Positions 36,676-46,539 of a DNA stretch of 64,000 bases are shown here, piece after piece (position 1 is the first letter of the stretch; every line of letters begins with the position of its first letter). Source of the stretch: Sphingomonas sp. Leaf32 (GTDB taxonomy: Bacteria; Pseudomonadota; Alphaproteobacteria; Sphingomonadales; Sphingomonadaceae); contig NZ_LMLA01000006.1 of NCBI RefSeq assembly GCF_001421765.1, positions 1 through 64,000 on the forward strand. The letters are read 5' to 3'. Below the pieces are notes generated by a model. It did not search any database, was not told the DNA's origin, and was given only the letters and a program-made list of their open reading frames with translations. The position numbers and the translations under genes were made by a program.

Positions 36676-39525
36676 TCAGAATGCGTAGCGTGCGCCGAGG
36701 AGCAATTGCCGGCCGCTATGGGTGCGCACGTTCAACCGATTGCTTTCGTCCACGAACTGGTCGTTGAACGTGTCGGTGATGTTGATCGCCTCCAAACTGA
36801 GCTTGAATGCGTCCGTGACGTTGTAAGAAACCTGCGCGTCGAAATTGGTCGTGCCGCTGGTGCCGTTGTAGCTGTTGCCCTCGGTGCCAGGTACCGCCGT
36901 CAGATAGCGCGAGCGGTAGGCGACCGACCCGCGGATGGAGAAGCGTGGCGTCTCGAAATACAGTGTACCGTTGGCGGCGTGCTTTGACAGGCCGATCAGG
37001 GGCTGGGTCACGCTGCCGGTGCCGGTCAGGTAGCTGATGTTCGAATCGACATAGGTATAGTTCGCCAACACGCCGAAGTTCTGGAGGAATCCCGGCAGGA
37101 ACGTCAGCGGCTGCTGCAAGTTCAACTCAAATCCCTTGAGCTTACCGCCGTCCGAGTTGACCGGGCGGCTGACGATGAACACGTCAGTCGGCAGCGCCGA
37201 GGTGCCGGCAAGAATCGATGCCGGCAGGCCGAGATCGCTGAACGGCACGTCGACGCTCAGCGTCTGGACGAAGGTGCTGATGTCCTTTTGGAAGAAGGAG
37301 GCGGCATAGAGTGCGCCGCGTGTCGGATACCATTCGATCGCGATATCGACATTGGTCGATTCGGTGGGTTTGAGGTCGGGGTTGCCGCTCGAGAAGCCGC
37401 GATTGCCGCCCGAGATCGACACGTTGCCACCGGGCGACAACGACCCGATGCCGGCGCGCGCGATCGTCTTGGCCGCGCCGAGGCGAAACAGCAGCGTGTT
37501 GGTGATGTCCCACACGATGTTGCCCGACGGCAACCAATTCTCATAATCGCGCTCGGCAACGACGAGGTCGAATGCGGTGCCGCGGCTGGCATAGCCGGTC
37601 GAGCGCTGGTCGGTGCGGACATAGCGCACGCCGATGTCGCCACGCACCGGCAACCCTGCGTCGGCGAGGTTGAACTCGCCCATTGCCCAGAGACCAGTGT
37701 CTTCCTCGCGCACGGTGGTGTACGATCCTCGCGCCGACGTCGCCTCGACGCCGCCGGTCGCGTAGAGCGGGTTGGAATAGAGGCCGTAGAGCCGCTCGAA
37801 TGCGGCGAGGTCCGGGACGATCCAGCCGCCGGGCGTGCCGGCAGGCACATCGATCCCCTTGCCGAAGCCATCATACAGACGGGTGCCGGCGGCGATCTGC
37901 GCCGGAGTCAGCGTCTGGACGACGCTTTCGCCCGAGGTGCGGCGACGTTCGGTTGAGTCATAGTCGAACCGCCGCCAGTCCGCGCCGACCTTCAGCTTGA
38001 CCGCATCGGTCGCCTTCCATTCGAGGAAGCCCTTGGCGTTCAGGAAGCTGTTGGTGACGGTCTGCGGGCGGATACGGACTTCGGAGGTGCCGTTGGTGAA
38101 GGCGAAGGTCGCGGGGTTGGCGATGTCGACGCCGGGCCGGATCGTCGGAAAGCGGGTCGAGAAGTCGTAGAAGAACCCCTGCGTGTTTGCGGCGTCGAGC
38201 GTCACCGTCGTCTGGATCGGATTGCGGAAGTCCGACAGCGCATAGCCGACCACACCGCCGATCTTTACACGCTCGCCCAAGTCCTGTGCGAGCGTGCTGG
38301 TCACCTGGTAGAAGTCGGTGGTCAGCTTGTCGAAGCGCGCCTGGGTGCGCAGGTCGACGTTGTCGAACGTCCCCGAGACGATGTTGTTGTTCTCGTCGAC
38401 CACGCCCGACCGGATGATCGTCTGCGGCTTGCCGGTGCCTGAGCGGCTGAAGCCGATCGCCTGGAACTGCGATTCGGTGCGCGTCCCGTCGAGCCGCGAA
38501 TAGAGGCCGTCGATCGTCAGCAGCGTCGCATCGGTCGGCTGAAATTGCAGCGACAGCGCGGCGCCCAGCCGTTCCTGTTCGATGTCATAGCTGACGAGGC
38601 CGGGGATGCGTGGGTGGAACAGCGCGGTATCGGGGTTGGGGTCGTTGATTTGCGCGATCGTCTTGCCCGCAATGGTCGAGCGGGGGTCGAAGCCGCCGTT
38701 GAACCCGCCATAGGTCCAGCGCGTGATGTTCGCCCCCTCCTCGCGCAGCTTGCGCTGTTCATAGGCAATCGAGAGCAGCACGCCGAAGCGCCCATCGGAC
38801 GAAGTCGTCGTGAGCAGCGTCGAGACACGCGGCGTCACCTTTTCCGACAGGTCATTGTAGCTTGCTTGCGCCGAGACAACCGCGGTCGCTTCCTTGAAGT
38901 CGAACGGTCGCGCGGTCTGGAGATCGACCGTGGCACCGAGCGATCCTTCCTCGACATCGGCGGTCGCGGTCTTGCGCACGGCGAGACTGTTGAAGAGGTC
39001 GGACGAAAATATGTTGAAGTCGAACCCGCGCCCGCGGTTCACGCCGCCCGAATTGTCGGTGCCGCCGGTAGTGCCGATCGCTTCCATCCCGTTGATGCGC
39101 ACGCGGGTATATTCGGGGCCAAGGCCGCGAACCGAGATGTTGCGCCCTTCTCCGTTCACCCGGCTGATCGCGACGCCGGGGATACGTTGGAGCGATTCGG
39201 CGAGGTTCAGGTCGGGGAACTCGGCGATGTCCTCTGCCTTGATCGCATCGATCGCCGACGTGCTGTTGCGCTTGATGTTGATCGCACTGGTTAGGCTCTC
39301 GCGAAAACCAGTGACGACGATCTCCGCCTCGGCGGTGTCGGTCACGTCGGCTTCTTCAGGAACGGCGGGCGATTGCGGCGGGGTGGCGGTGTCGCCCTGC
39401 TGCCCCGCCGCACGGGCCGCCTTCTCCACATTGGTCTCGGGCATGCCCTGTGCCGATGCGATGCCGGGGGCCACCAGCGCGCTGGTGACGACGAGCAGAT
39501 GGCGAAATTTCGTGATGCCGGCCAT
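36676..39525 (-). CDS. TonB-dependent receptor (sugar/uronate-type)
   Basis: 949 aa with a signal peptide (LLVVTSALVAPGIASAQG), a TonB box-like EIVVTGFRES, a plug domain (IPGVAISRVNGEGRNISVRG) and a long 22-strand-type beta-barrel ending in LLLGARYAF with terminal Phe. The size and the SLTSAINIKRNSTSAIDAI opening fit the sphingomonad/Caulobacter class of receptors linked to carbohydrates. It is divergent from the MFS gene at 39795 and belongs to the sugar-acid locus. Confidence 0.92.
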   Translation of the reverse strand: MAGITKFRHLLVVTSALVAPGIASAQGMPETNVEKAARAAGQQGDTATPPQSPAVPEEADVTDTAEAEIVVTGFRESLTSAINIKRNSTSAIDAIKAEDIAEFPDLNLAESLQRIPGVAISRVNGEGRNISVRGLGPEYTRVRINGMEAIGTTGGTDNSGGVNRGRGFDFNIFSSDLFNSLAVRKTATADVEEGSLGATVDLQTARPFDFKEATAVVSAQASYNDLSEKVTPRVSTLLTTTSSDGRFGVLLSIAYEQRKLREEGANITRWTYGGFNGGFDPRSTIAGKTIAQINDPNPDTALFHPRIPGLVSYDIEQERLGAALSLQFQPTDATLLTIDGLYSRLDGTRTESQFQAIGFSRSGTGKPQTIIRSGVVDENNNIVSGTFDNVDLRTQARFDKLTTDFYQVTSTLAQDLGERVKIGGVVGYALSDFRNPIQTTVTLDAANTQGFFYDFSTRFPTIRPGVDIANPATFAFTNGTSEVRIRPQTVTNSFLNAKGFLEWKATDAVKLKVGADWRRFDYDSTERRRTSGESVVQTLTPAQIAAGTRLYDGFGKGIDVPAGTPGGWIVPDLAAFERLYGLYSNPLYATGGVEATSARGSYTTVREEDTGLWAMGEFNLADAGLPVRGDIGVRYVRTDQRSTGYASRGTAFDLVVAERDYENWLPSGNIVWDITNTLLFRLGAAKTIARAGIGSLSPGGNVSISGGNRGFSSGNPDLKPTESTNVDIAIEWYPTRGALYAASFFQKDISTFVQTLSVDVPFSDLGLPASILAGTSALPTDVFIVSRPVNSDGGKLKGFELNLQQPLTFLPGFLQNFGVLANYTYVDSNISYLTGTGSVTQPLIGLSKHAANGTLYFETPRFSIRGSVAYRSRYLTAVPGTEGNSYNGTSGTTNFDAQVSYNVTDAFKLSLEAINITDTFNDQFVDESNRLNVRTHSGRQLLLGARYAF

Positions 39526-39674
39526 GGATCATCCCCTCAATTGGCCGGCGTCTGCGGCCGGCTTGTCTGAGCCTTGCCTATCCGCAGCGAAGCGTCGGAC
39601 GCCAATTCCGATTCCGCATCGATCATTGCGCCGATCGCGTCATCTGCCCGCGCTAAACCAACGATGCGAACACT

Positions 39675-39697
39675 ATCCAGCCGAAACGTGGCTGGAT
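39675..39697. promoter_or_regulatory. Candidate operator in the TonB/MFS divergent promoter
   Basis: ATCCAGCC and GGCTGGAT, perfect 8-base arms, are separated by GAAACGT. The dyad lies about 100 bases upstream of the MFS start and 150 upstream of the TonB receptor start. It may be the target of a regulator of the locus, such as the LysR at 45439, but this is untested. Confidence 0.45.
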
Positions 39698-39794
39698 CAT
39701 GTGCCTATTTGACTTGGACCCCGCCCCCGCCTGCCACTAGCGTCGGTCGCAACGACAAGGGCCGGAGCCGCATCCGGCGGACAGGGAGAGAGCG

Positions 39795-41135
39795 ATGACG
39801 GTTCAGTCGGTTACGGGCATCGCCGCGGACAGCGCACACCCAACGCATGTCCGCTACCGAATCATCGCGCTGATCTTCCTAATCACGTCGATCAACTATG
39901 CCGACCGGGCGACCTTCTCGATCGCGGGCAGCGCGGCATCGGCCGAGCTGGGTCTGTCGCCGGTCGCGACCGGATACATATTGTCGGCGTTCGCATGGGC
40001 CTATGTGATCGCGCAGGTGCCGGGCGGCGCGCTGCTCGACCGGTTCGGGACGCGGCGGGTCTATGCTGCCGCCATCGCTTTATGGTCGGCATTCACCGCG
40101 ACACAAGGGTTCGTTGGGCTGATCCCGGGCGTCTCGGCAATCTCGATGCTGTTCGGCTTGCGCTTCCTCGTCGGGATGGCGGAGGCGCCGAGCTTTCCCG
40201 GTAACGCGCGGCTGGTCGCGGCGTGGTTTCCGGGGCGCGAACGAGGTACCGCTTCGGCGATCTTCAATTCGGCACAATATTTCTCGCTGGTCGCGTTCGC
40301 GCCGTTCATGGGGTGGCTGGTCCATGACTTCGGTTGGCGATCTGTGTTCTTCGCAATGGGCGCGATCGGTGTCGTCGCGGCAGCTGTGTTTATCCGTTAC
40401 ATCCACAGCCCGGTGCGCCATCCGGCGATCAACGCCGCAGAGATGGAACTGATCGAGGCGGGCGGCGGGCTGGTGCGAATGGAGGATGCGGCGGCGAACC
40501 GCGTGTCGACCTTCACGTGGACGAACGTGCGGCAGTTGCTGGCCAGCCGGATGATGATCGGCATCTATCTCGGGCAATATTGCATCAACGTGCTGACCTA
40601 CTTCTTCGTCACCTGGTTCCCGATCTATCTGGTCAAGGAACGCGGGCTGAACATCATGGAGGCGGGGTTCGCCGCCGCGCTGCCCGCGCTGTGCGGCTTC
40701 GCGGGCGGGTTGCTTGGGGGATTTCTCTCCGACCGGCTACTGGCGCGCACCGGATCGCTTGACACCGCGCGCAAGCTCCCGCTGCTGGTCGGCATGGTGC
40801 TGGCCAGCGCAATCATCGGCTGCGTGTTCGTCGAGGCGCAGTGGATGGTCGTCGCGCTGATGTCGCTGGCGTTCTTCGGCAAGGGCGTGGCGTCGCTCGG
40901 CTGGGCGGTGATGTCCGACGTCGCGCCGCGCGAGCTGGCGGGAACCGCCGGTGGTGTCTTCAACATGTTCGGGAACGTGGCGGGCATCGTGACGCCGATC
41001 GTGGTCGGCTATATCGTCGCGGCGACCGGATCGTTCGATCTGGCGCTGGTGTTCGTCGGGGCGCACTGCCTGCTGACCATCGTCGCCTTCTACGGCATCG
41101 TCGGGCCGATCCGTCGGCTGGAGCTGACCAAGTGA
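39795..41135 (+). CDS. MFS sugar-acid transporter (GudP/ExuT-like)
   Basis: 446 aa, 12 membrane helices. The region ITSINYADRATFSIAGSA and the motif-A-like DRFGTRR match the anion:cation symporter branch of the MFS that carries glucarate, galactarate or hexuronates. It heads a plus-strand operon and its stop overlaps the GTG of the next gene. Together with kdgD in the same locus, aldarate or uronate uptake is likely. Confidence 0.88.
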   Translation: MTVQSVTGIAADSAHPTHVRYRIIALIFLITSINYADRATFSIAGSAASAELGLSPVATGYILSAFAWAYVIAQVPGGALLDRFGTRRVYAAAIALWSAFTATQGFVGLIPGVSAISMLFGLRFLVGMAEAPSFPGNARLVAAWFPGRERGTASAIFNSAQYFSLVAFAPFMGWLVHDFGWRSVFFAMGAIGVVAAAVFIRYIHSPVRHPAINAAEMELIEAGGGLVRMEDAAANRVSTFTWTNVRQLLASRMMIGIYLGQYCINVLTYFFVTWFPIYLVKERGLNIMEAGFAAALPALCGFAGGLLGGFLSDRLLARTGSLDTARKLPLLVGMVLASAIIGCVFVEAQWMVVALMSLAFFGKGVASLGWAVMSDVAPRELAGTAGGVFNMFGNVAGIVTPIVVGYIVAATGSFDLALVFVGAHCLLTIVAFYGIVGPIRRLELTK

Positions 41136-42970
41136 TCGCGCGGCGGGGAGTTCTTGTCGGTGCGGGGGCGAGCCTGCTGCTGCCCGCCGCCGCGCGAGCC
41201 GCGACGCCGGTCCTGCGGATCGCCACGCCGATGACGCCCCCGCGCTGGGCGGTGCTGCAACGCGAGCTGCTCGCCGCCAATGCCGCCGCCTGCCGCGCAT
41301 ATTTCGCGAAGTACGTCGACGCTCGGGGTTATCTGCAGACATTCCCGCGCTGGGGAGCGAACGACGGGCCGGACGATGCGGCGGAGGCTACCAACGACTG
41401 GGAATTGCTCCACGCACTGGGCGGGGCGGACGATGTGCTGACAATGGCGCGCCGCTTCTGGGAGGGGCATCTGCGCCAATATGCCGCCGCGCGGACAGTC
41501 GATGTCGCGATCGCGCGGGGCGGCATGTATCACCGCGAGTTCCCGGTGCAGATGGACTGGCAGCATAATTCGGAAGGGCTGACCGGGTTCAACCGCATGG
41601 GGCTGAATACGCCCGGCGACGCGAGGCTGATCGAACGCACTTGCCGCTTCGCCGATTTCTATACCGGAGCCGATCCCACCGCCCCCAACTACGACCCGCG
41701 CTACCGCATCGTCCGGAGCGCGATGAACGGTAGCCGCGGACCGATGCTCCATCCCGCGAGCGCGCTCGACTGGGCGGGTGATCCGTTCGACACCACACGA
41801 TTCCGCTTGGAGCATGGCGAAGAGAATTACGCGCAGACGCTGGGGCATTATGCCGAATATATGGAGGTGGTCGGCGACACGCCGCTCAACACCCATTGCA
41901 CGATGCTGGGCCTCAACGCCTATGCGCTGGGCGGGGGCGAGCGCTATCGGCGCTGGGTGCTCGACTATCTGGACGGCTGGGTCGAGCGGGCACGGGCGAA
42001 CGACGATATCCTGCCAAGCAACGTCGGGCTCGACGGGACGATCGGCGGGTCGGCCGGCGGGCGCTGGTGGGGCGGGGTCTATGGTTGGGGCTTCTCCCCG
42101 CTGGTACCGCAAACGGGCGCGCGCGAGAACCGCAACCGCGTGCTGCGCGCCCTGCCCGCCTTTCTCAACGGCACGCTGCTGACCGGCGACGGCGCCTATA
42201 TCGAGCTGTGGCGGCGGCAGCGCGACCGGATCGAGGCGGCCGGGCGAACGATCGACGGCGAATGGCATACGCCCACCATGTACGGCGCCAACGGCTGGTA
42301 CGGGTGGACGCAGGGGGCGCACCGCACCAACGGGTTCGAAATCTGGTACGTCACCCAGTCGGCGGAGGATCGCGCGGCGGCGGGCGAGCATCCATGGGTC
42401 GCGTTCCTCGAAGGGCGCAACCCCACCTATCCCGAAACTGCGCTCAAGGCGGACCTGCAGCGGGTGCGCGACCGGCTGGCGCTGGTGGAGGGTGACACGA
42501 CGCTGCCCGCCAACCGGCTGGCCGACTGGACGCTGGACAAGAACCCGGCGAGCGTCACCGCGTTAATCCAGCAGACCACCGGCGGGCTGCACATCGCGCG
42601 TCCGCCATGGTCACCGACATCGCCACCGCAAGGGGGGGTGCCACTGCATTGCCGGCTGCGCTGGTTCGACGTGACAAAACGCCGCGCGGGCTTGCCCGAC
42701 GGCGTGGCGGCGCTGGTCGGGCGAATGGACGATCGGCAGGTCGATGTGACGCTGGTCAACCTGTCCGACGCCCCCCGCACCGTGGCGATGCAAGGCGGGG
42801 CATGGGCCGAACACCGGCTGGATCGGGTGACGATCGACGGGCGCAGCGTCGACGTGCCCGCGCGGGGCGTGACCATACGGGTGGAACCGGGCTGCGGCGC
42901 GCGGATCGCCGTGACAATGCGGCGCTACGCGCAGACACCGACGCTCGCCTTTCCATGGGACCGGACCTGA
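41132..42970 (+). CDS. Unrecognised 612-aa Tat-exported protein, possible sugar-acid enzyme
   Basis: The start is the GTG at 41132, overlapping the MFS stop (GTGA). The N-terminus IARRGVLVGAGASLLLPAAA carries a Tat-like leader. The mature protein is rich in Trp, Tyr, His and Gly, with motifs such as PVQMDWQHNSEGLTGFNRMG, GDTPLNTHCTMLGLNAYAL and GGRWWGGVYGWGFSPLVPQ. It looks like an (alpha/alpha) barrel followed by a C-terminal beta domain, as in many lyases and hydrolases of polysaccharide breakdown. I cannot assign a family. Position after a sugar-acid transporter suggests it acts on a glycan or glycoside feeding this pathway. Confidence 0.7.
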   Translation: MIARRGVLVGAGASLLLPAAARAATPVLRIATPMTPPRWAVLQRELLAANAAACRAYFAKYVDARGYLQTFPRWGANDGPDDAAEATNDWELLHALGGADDVLTMARRFWEGHLRQYAAARTVDVAIARGGMYHREFPVQMDWQHNSEGLTGFNRMGLNTPGDARLIERTCRFADFYTGADPTAPNYDPRYRIVRSAMNGSRGPMLHPASALDWAGDPFDTTRFRLEHGEENYAQTLGHYAEYMEVVGDTPLNTHCTMLGLNAYALGGGERYRRWVLDYLDGWVERARANDDILPSNVGLDGTIGGSAGGRWWGGVYGWGFSPLVPQTGARENRNRVLRALPAFLNGTLLTGDGAYIELWRRQRDRIEAAGRTIDGEWHTPTMYGANGWYGWTQGAHRTNGFEIWYVTQSAEDRAAAGEHPWVAFLEGRNPTYPETALKADLQRVRDRLALVEGDTTLPANRLADWTLDKNPASVTALIQQTTGGLHIARPPWSPTSPPQGGVPLHCRLRWFDVTKRRAGLPDGVAALVGRMDDRQVDVTLVNLSDAPRTVAMQGGAWAEHRLDRVTIDGRSVDVPARGVTIRVEPGCGARIAVTMRRYAQTPTLAFPWDRT

Positions 42971-43013
42971 ACCGGCCAGCCTTCCCCGCCGGTCGGGCAT
43001 GGTCGGGCGGGCA

Positions 43014-44555
43014 TTATCCGCCGGGCTTAATATAGGGCGCGATGGCGAACAGCAGGCGTTCGTCGCGGCGCGGATCGCCGACGACGCGGGTCTGGCGGTC
43101 GAACACCATCGTCGCCCGTTCGGGCAGCGTGAAGCGCGGCCAGACAGGCAGCGTGCCGCCGTTCGGATCGCCCGTCGCGGCGAAGCGGACAAAGGCATCG
43201 GCCATCGCCGCCGATACACCCCGTGCGGCCGGACCGTTGCCGGTCGCGGCATCGGGCAGCGCTGTGTTGGCGAAGACCAGCGGGATGTCGAGCGTGTGAT
43301 AGGCACCCAGCGCCCCGCCACCCTCCGGTGCCGGCAGGTCAAGCTGGTACATCCAGGTCGGCCCGTTCAACGCGGCGCGTGCTTCTGCCTGGATCAAGTG
43401 GCCGGGCCACGACCGGCCCGCGGTCGAGGCGGCGAGTAATATCTGTCCGGGCGTGCGATCGGGGTACATGGCACGATAGCGTTCGACCACGAAGGCCGGG
43501 TCCATGTCCTTAACCATCTGCGCCGACAGCCGATCCGGCAGGTTCGTCCAGTCGGTATCGCCCTTCAACAGGATATCGCGCAGCCAGCCGCCGGTTTCGT
43601 CGCGGGTGTTGCCGCAGATCAGCGGGATATGCGCCGCCTCACGCGGAGCGTCGGGGACGAAGGGATGCCGCGTCAGGACGTGGTGGTCGAGCGTCGAAGT
43701 AAAACTGATCTCGCCCTTGTCCTCGATCGGGTCGGGCGTAGCCATCGCCGCGACCAGTCGCTCGATCGGCAGTACCGCGAGTTCGGCGACGCTGCGCGCG
43801 CCAGCCCGTTCCATCCATGTCCGCGCGCGGCGCGTCGCGTTGCGCGGGCCGGCGGCGGTCACGTGCTGCCCGCTCATCGTCGCGGCACGGTGAAACAGCG
43901 GGCGCGCCTCGGCCATCGCCATCAGCGTCACCACCTTGGCACCGCCCCCCGACTGACCGAAGATCGTCACCCGTGCCGGATCCCCGCCGAAGCGCGCGAT
44001 ATTGTCGCGCACCCAGGCAAGCGCGAGCATGATGTCGAGATTGCCGACATTGCCCGATTCCACCGGTCCGCCCAGCGACGCGAGATAGGCGTAGCCCAGC
44101 CCGGCCAGCCGGTGATTGAGCGTGACGACCACGACATCGCCCCGCCGCGCGAGGTTCCCGCCATCGGTCAGCGGATCGCTGCCCGAGCCATGCGCATGGG
44201 CACCGCCGTGAAGATAGACCATTACCGGTCGCCGTGCGGCATCGGGCGCGGGCGTCCAGACGTTCAGGAACAGACAGTCCTCGGACGTCGGCTCGGTCGG
44301 CCGGCTCTGCGGCGCTGCTGCACCATAGCGCGTGGCATCGGCAACGCCCTGCCACGGGGTCGGCGGCACCGCCCTGGCGAAGCGACGCGGTGCGGTATCG
44401 GCGCCGTAGCGGATTCCCCGGAACACGGCGATGCTGCCCTCGCGCATCCCGCGGACACGACCATAAGCGGAGGCGACGACCGGATCGGCGGGTGCACCGC
44501 GTGCCGCGACTGGCACTAACGCCAGACCGGCAAGAACACTGCGCCGGTCGATCAC
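43014..44555 (-). CDS. Type-B carboxylesterase
   Basis: 513 aa from a GTG at 44555 that overlaps the LysR stop. The leader is IDRRSVLAGLALVPVAARG (Tat-like). The alpha/beta-hydrolase type-B pattern is present: SEDCLFLNVWTP, YLHGGAHAHGSG (oxyanion hole) and nucleophile elbow TIFGQSGGGAKV, where the common GESAGG is GQSGGG. The catalytic His lies near LGAYHTLDIPLVFAN. It may release ester groups from plant polysaccharides or aromatic esters; the substrate is unknown. Confidence 0.88.
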   Translation of the reverse strand: MIDRRSVLAGLALVPVAARGAPADPVVASAYGRVRGMREGSIAVFRGIRYGADTAPRRFARAVPPTPWQGVADATRYGAAAPQSRPTEPTSEDCLFLNVWTPAPDAARRPVMVYLHGGAHAHGSGSDPLTDGGNLARRGDVVVVTLNHRLAGLGYAYLASLGGPVESGNVGNLDIMLALAWVRDNIARFGGDPARVTIFGQSGGGAKVVTLMAMAEARPLFHRAATMSGQHVTAAGPRNATRRARTWMERAGARSVAELAVLPIERLVAAMATPDPIEDKGEISFTSTLDHHVLTRHPFVPDAPREAAHIPLICGNTRDETGGWLRDILLKGDTDWTNLPDRLSAQMVKDMDPAFVVERYRAMYPDRTPGQILLAASTAGRSWPGHLIQAEARAALNGPTWMYQLDLPAPEGGGALGAYHTLDIPLVFANTALPDAATGNGPAARGVSAAMADAFVRFAATGDPNGGTLPVWPRFTLPERATMVFDRQTRVVGDPRRDERLLFAIAPYIKPGG

Positions 44556-45439
44556 GCTACCACGTCAGCGCACAGCCGCCTCATGGGGTCGAGCGCCGGA
44601 TTGGCATTGTCGCGCCGCCACGCCAGATGCAGTTCGACCGGCTGCGGCGGATCGGTGACCAGCGGCCGGAACTGCACGTCGAGCAGGTGCAGGCCCGTCG
44701 CCGATTCCGGCACGATCGCGGCGGCTAGGCCGGCATGGACCAGGCCCAGCATCGAATGGATCTGCGTCACATGCTGGACGTAATCGGGCACGACCCCGGC
44801 CCGGTCGAACAGCCCGGCGAGCAGCGCATGGAAATACCCCGCCCCCCGCCTGGCGTACATGATGATCGGCGTCGTATCGAAATCCGCCAGAATGAAGTCG
44901 GCCTGTCCCGCACGGGCATCGCCGGGCGGCAGCGCCACGACCAGCGGTTCGTGACGGACCGCCAGGGTCTCGAATTCGTGCCGGTCGACCGGGGGACGAA
45001 CGAAGGCGATGTCTATAAGCCCGGTCAGCAACGCCTCGACCTGATCGGTCGTCACCATCTCGTGCAATTCGAGCTGGATATTGGGCAGCGCCATACGCGC
45101 TTGCGCCACCACCTGCGGCACCAGCGTATAGCCCGATACGGCGGTGAAGCCGATCGCGACGCGGCCCTCGTCGCCCTTCGCCACCCGCCGCGCCGCCAGC
45201 GCCGCGCTTTCGGACAGGCGAACGATGCGCTTGGCCTCTACCAGGAACAGCCGCCCGGCGGGGGTCAGCGCGACGGTGCGGCTGGTGCGTTCGAGCAGCG
45301 TCACGTCGAGGATGCGTTCGAGCAACTGGATCTGGCGGCTGAGCGGCGACTGGGTCATGTTCAGCCGCACCGCCGCGCGGCCGAAATGGAGTTCCTCGGC
45401 GGCGGCGACGAAACAGCGGAGCTGGCTCAGTTCGAACAT
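44552..45439 (-). CDS. LysR-family regulator of the sugar-acid locus
   Basis: About 295 aa from the ATG at 45439 (an ATG at 45448 is also possible). The helix-turn-helix is MFELSQLRCFVAAAEELHFG then NMTQSPLSRQIQLLE, and the effector domain resembles the BenM/CatM group. It lies between kdgD and the esterase on one transcript. It probably responds to a sugar acid or aromatic intermediate and may bind upstream of kdgD or in the TonB/MFS gap. Confidence 0.9.
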   Translation of the reverse strand: MFELSQLRCFVAAAEELHFGRAAVRLNMTQSPLSRQIQLLERILDVTLLERTSRTVALTPAGRLFLVEAKRIVRLSESAALAARRVAKGDEGRVAIGFTAVSGYTLVPQVVAQARMALPNIQLELHEMVTTDQVEALLTGLIDIAFVRPPVDRHEFETLAVRHEPLVVALPPGDARAGQADFILADFDTTPIIMYARRGAGYFHALLAGLFDRAGVVPDYVQHVTQIHSMLGLVHAGLAAAIVPESATGLHLLDVQFRPLVTDPPQPVELHLAWRRDNANPALDPMRRLCADVVA

Positions 45440-45472
45440 GGGCACCATGCTAGGACGCCCGCGCCACACTGG

Positions 45473-46408
45473 CTAGGCGGCGGCGCGAACGGGGGCGCGA
45501 ACACCCTCGATCAGCGTGTGCAGTTCGGCGTCCTCTTCGGCCGACAGGTCGGTTAGCGGGCTGCGCACCGGCCCGGCATCCTGCCCGACGATCCGCATCC
45601 CGGCCTTCACGATGGACACCGCATAGCCCGCGCCGCGATTGCGTAGGGTGATATAGGGCAGGACGAACTGCTTCAGTTCGGCCAGCACCGTTGCATGATC
45701 CTGTGCCCGGACCGCTGCATAGAAAGCCAGCGCCCATTCGGGCAGGAAGTTGAAGATCGCCGAGGAGTAGGTGGTGACGCCCATCGTCAGATAGGGCGTG
45801 GCAAAGGTCTCTGCGGTCGGCAGGCCGCCGATATAGGTCAGGCGGTCGCCCATGCGGGCGTGGATGCGCGTCATCAGCTCAATGTCGCCGACGCCGTCCT
45901 TATACCCGACAAGATTTGGATTGCGCTCGCACAGCCGGGCCAGTGTCTCGTCGTCGACCACGGCATTGTCGCGGTTGTAGACGATGACGGCAAGGCCGGT
46001 CGCACGGCACACCCGTTCGATATGCGCGGCAAGCCCGGCCTGTTTCGATCCGACTAGATAGGGCGGTAGCAGCAACAGCCCGTCAGCGCCGGCCGCCTCC
46101 GCATCGCGGGCGATGCCGACCGCGATCTCGGTGCCGTAACCGCATCCGGAGATGACGGGCACCTTGCCCTGCGAAGTGTCGACCGCCGCTGCGACGACGC
46201 GGGCGACCTCAGCCGGTGTCAGTGAAAAGAATTCGCCGGTGCCGCCCGCTGCGAACAGGCCAGTTAGCGGGTGCGACAGCATTGATGCACAATGCGCGCG
46301 ATACGCATCCTCAACGAAACGCCCCTCACTGTCGAAATGGGTGACGGGAAAGGACAGCAGCCCCCCGCCCATGCGGCGCATCATCGTGGTCGGATCGGTG
46401 GTGGCCAT
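45473..46408 (-). CDS. 5-dehydro-4-deoxyglucarate dehydratase
   Basis: 311 aa from the ATG at 46408. It belongs to the DHDPS/NAL aldolase superfamily, with [18 protein letters not shown] at the N-terminus, [26 protein letters not shown] (Tyr) and [11 protein letters not shown] (Schiff-base Lys). It converts 5-keto-4-deoxyglucarate to 2-ketoglutarate semialdehyde in oxidative uronate or aldarate breakdown. It is the first gene of kdgD-lysR-esterase. The longer upstream frame was excluded. Confidence 0.92.
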   Translation of the reverse strand: MATTDPTTMMRRMGGGLLSFPVTHFDSEGRFVEDAYRAHCASMLSHPLTGLFAAGGTGEFFSLTPAEVARVVAAAVDTSQGKVPVISGCGYGTEIAVGIARDAEAAGADGLLLLPPYLVGSKQAGLAAHIERVCRATGLAVIVYNRDNAVVDDETLARLCERNPNLVGYKDGVGDIELMTRIHARMGDRLTYIGGLPTAETFATPYLTMGVTTYSSAIFNFLPEWALAFYAAVRAQDHATVLAELKQFVLPYITLRNRGAGYAVSIVKAGMRIVGQDAGPVRSPLTDLSAEEDAELHTLIEGVRAPVRAAA

Positions 46409-46539
46409 GGAGCTTCCCGTGTTCGTTCGCGGATGACCGATCGGTCGCCCTGTCGTTCGCTGGGGTATCAAGCGGCGTGGAGAGGGTCCAAACCAAACAA
46501 CGGTTGGATCGATGCGCTATCGGACTGGATCGTGAAGAC

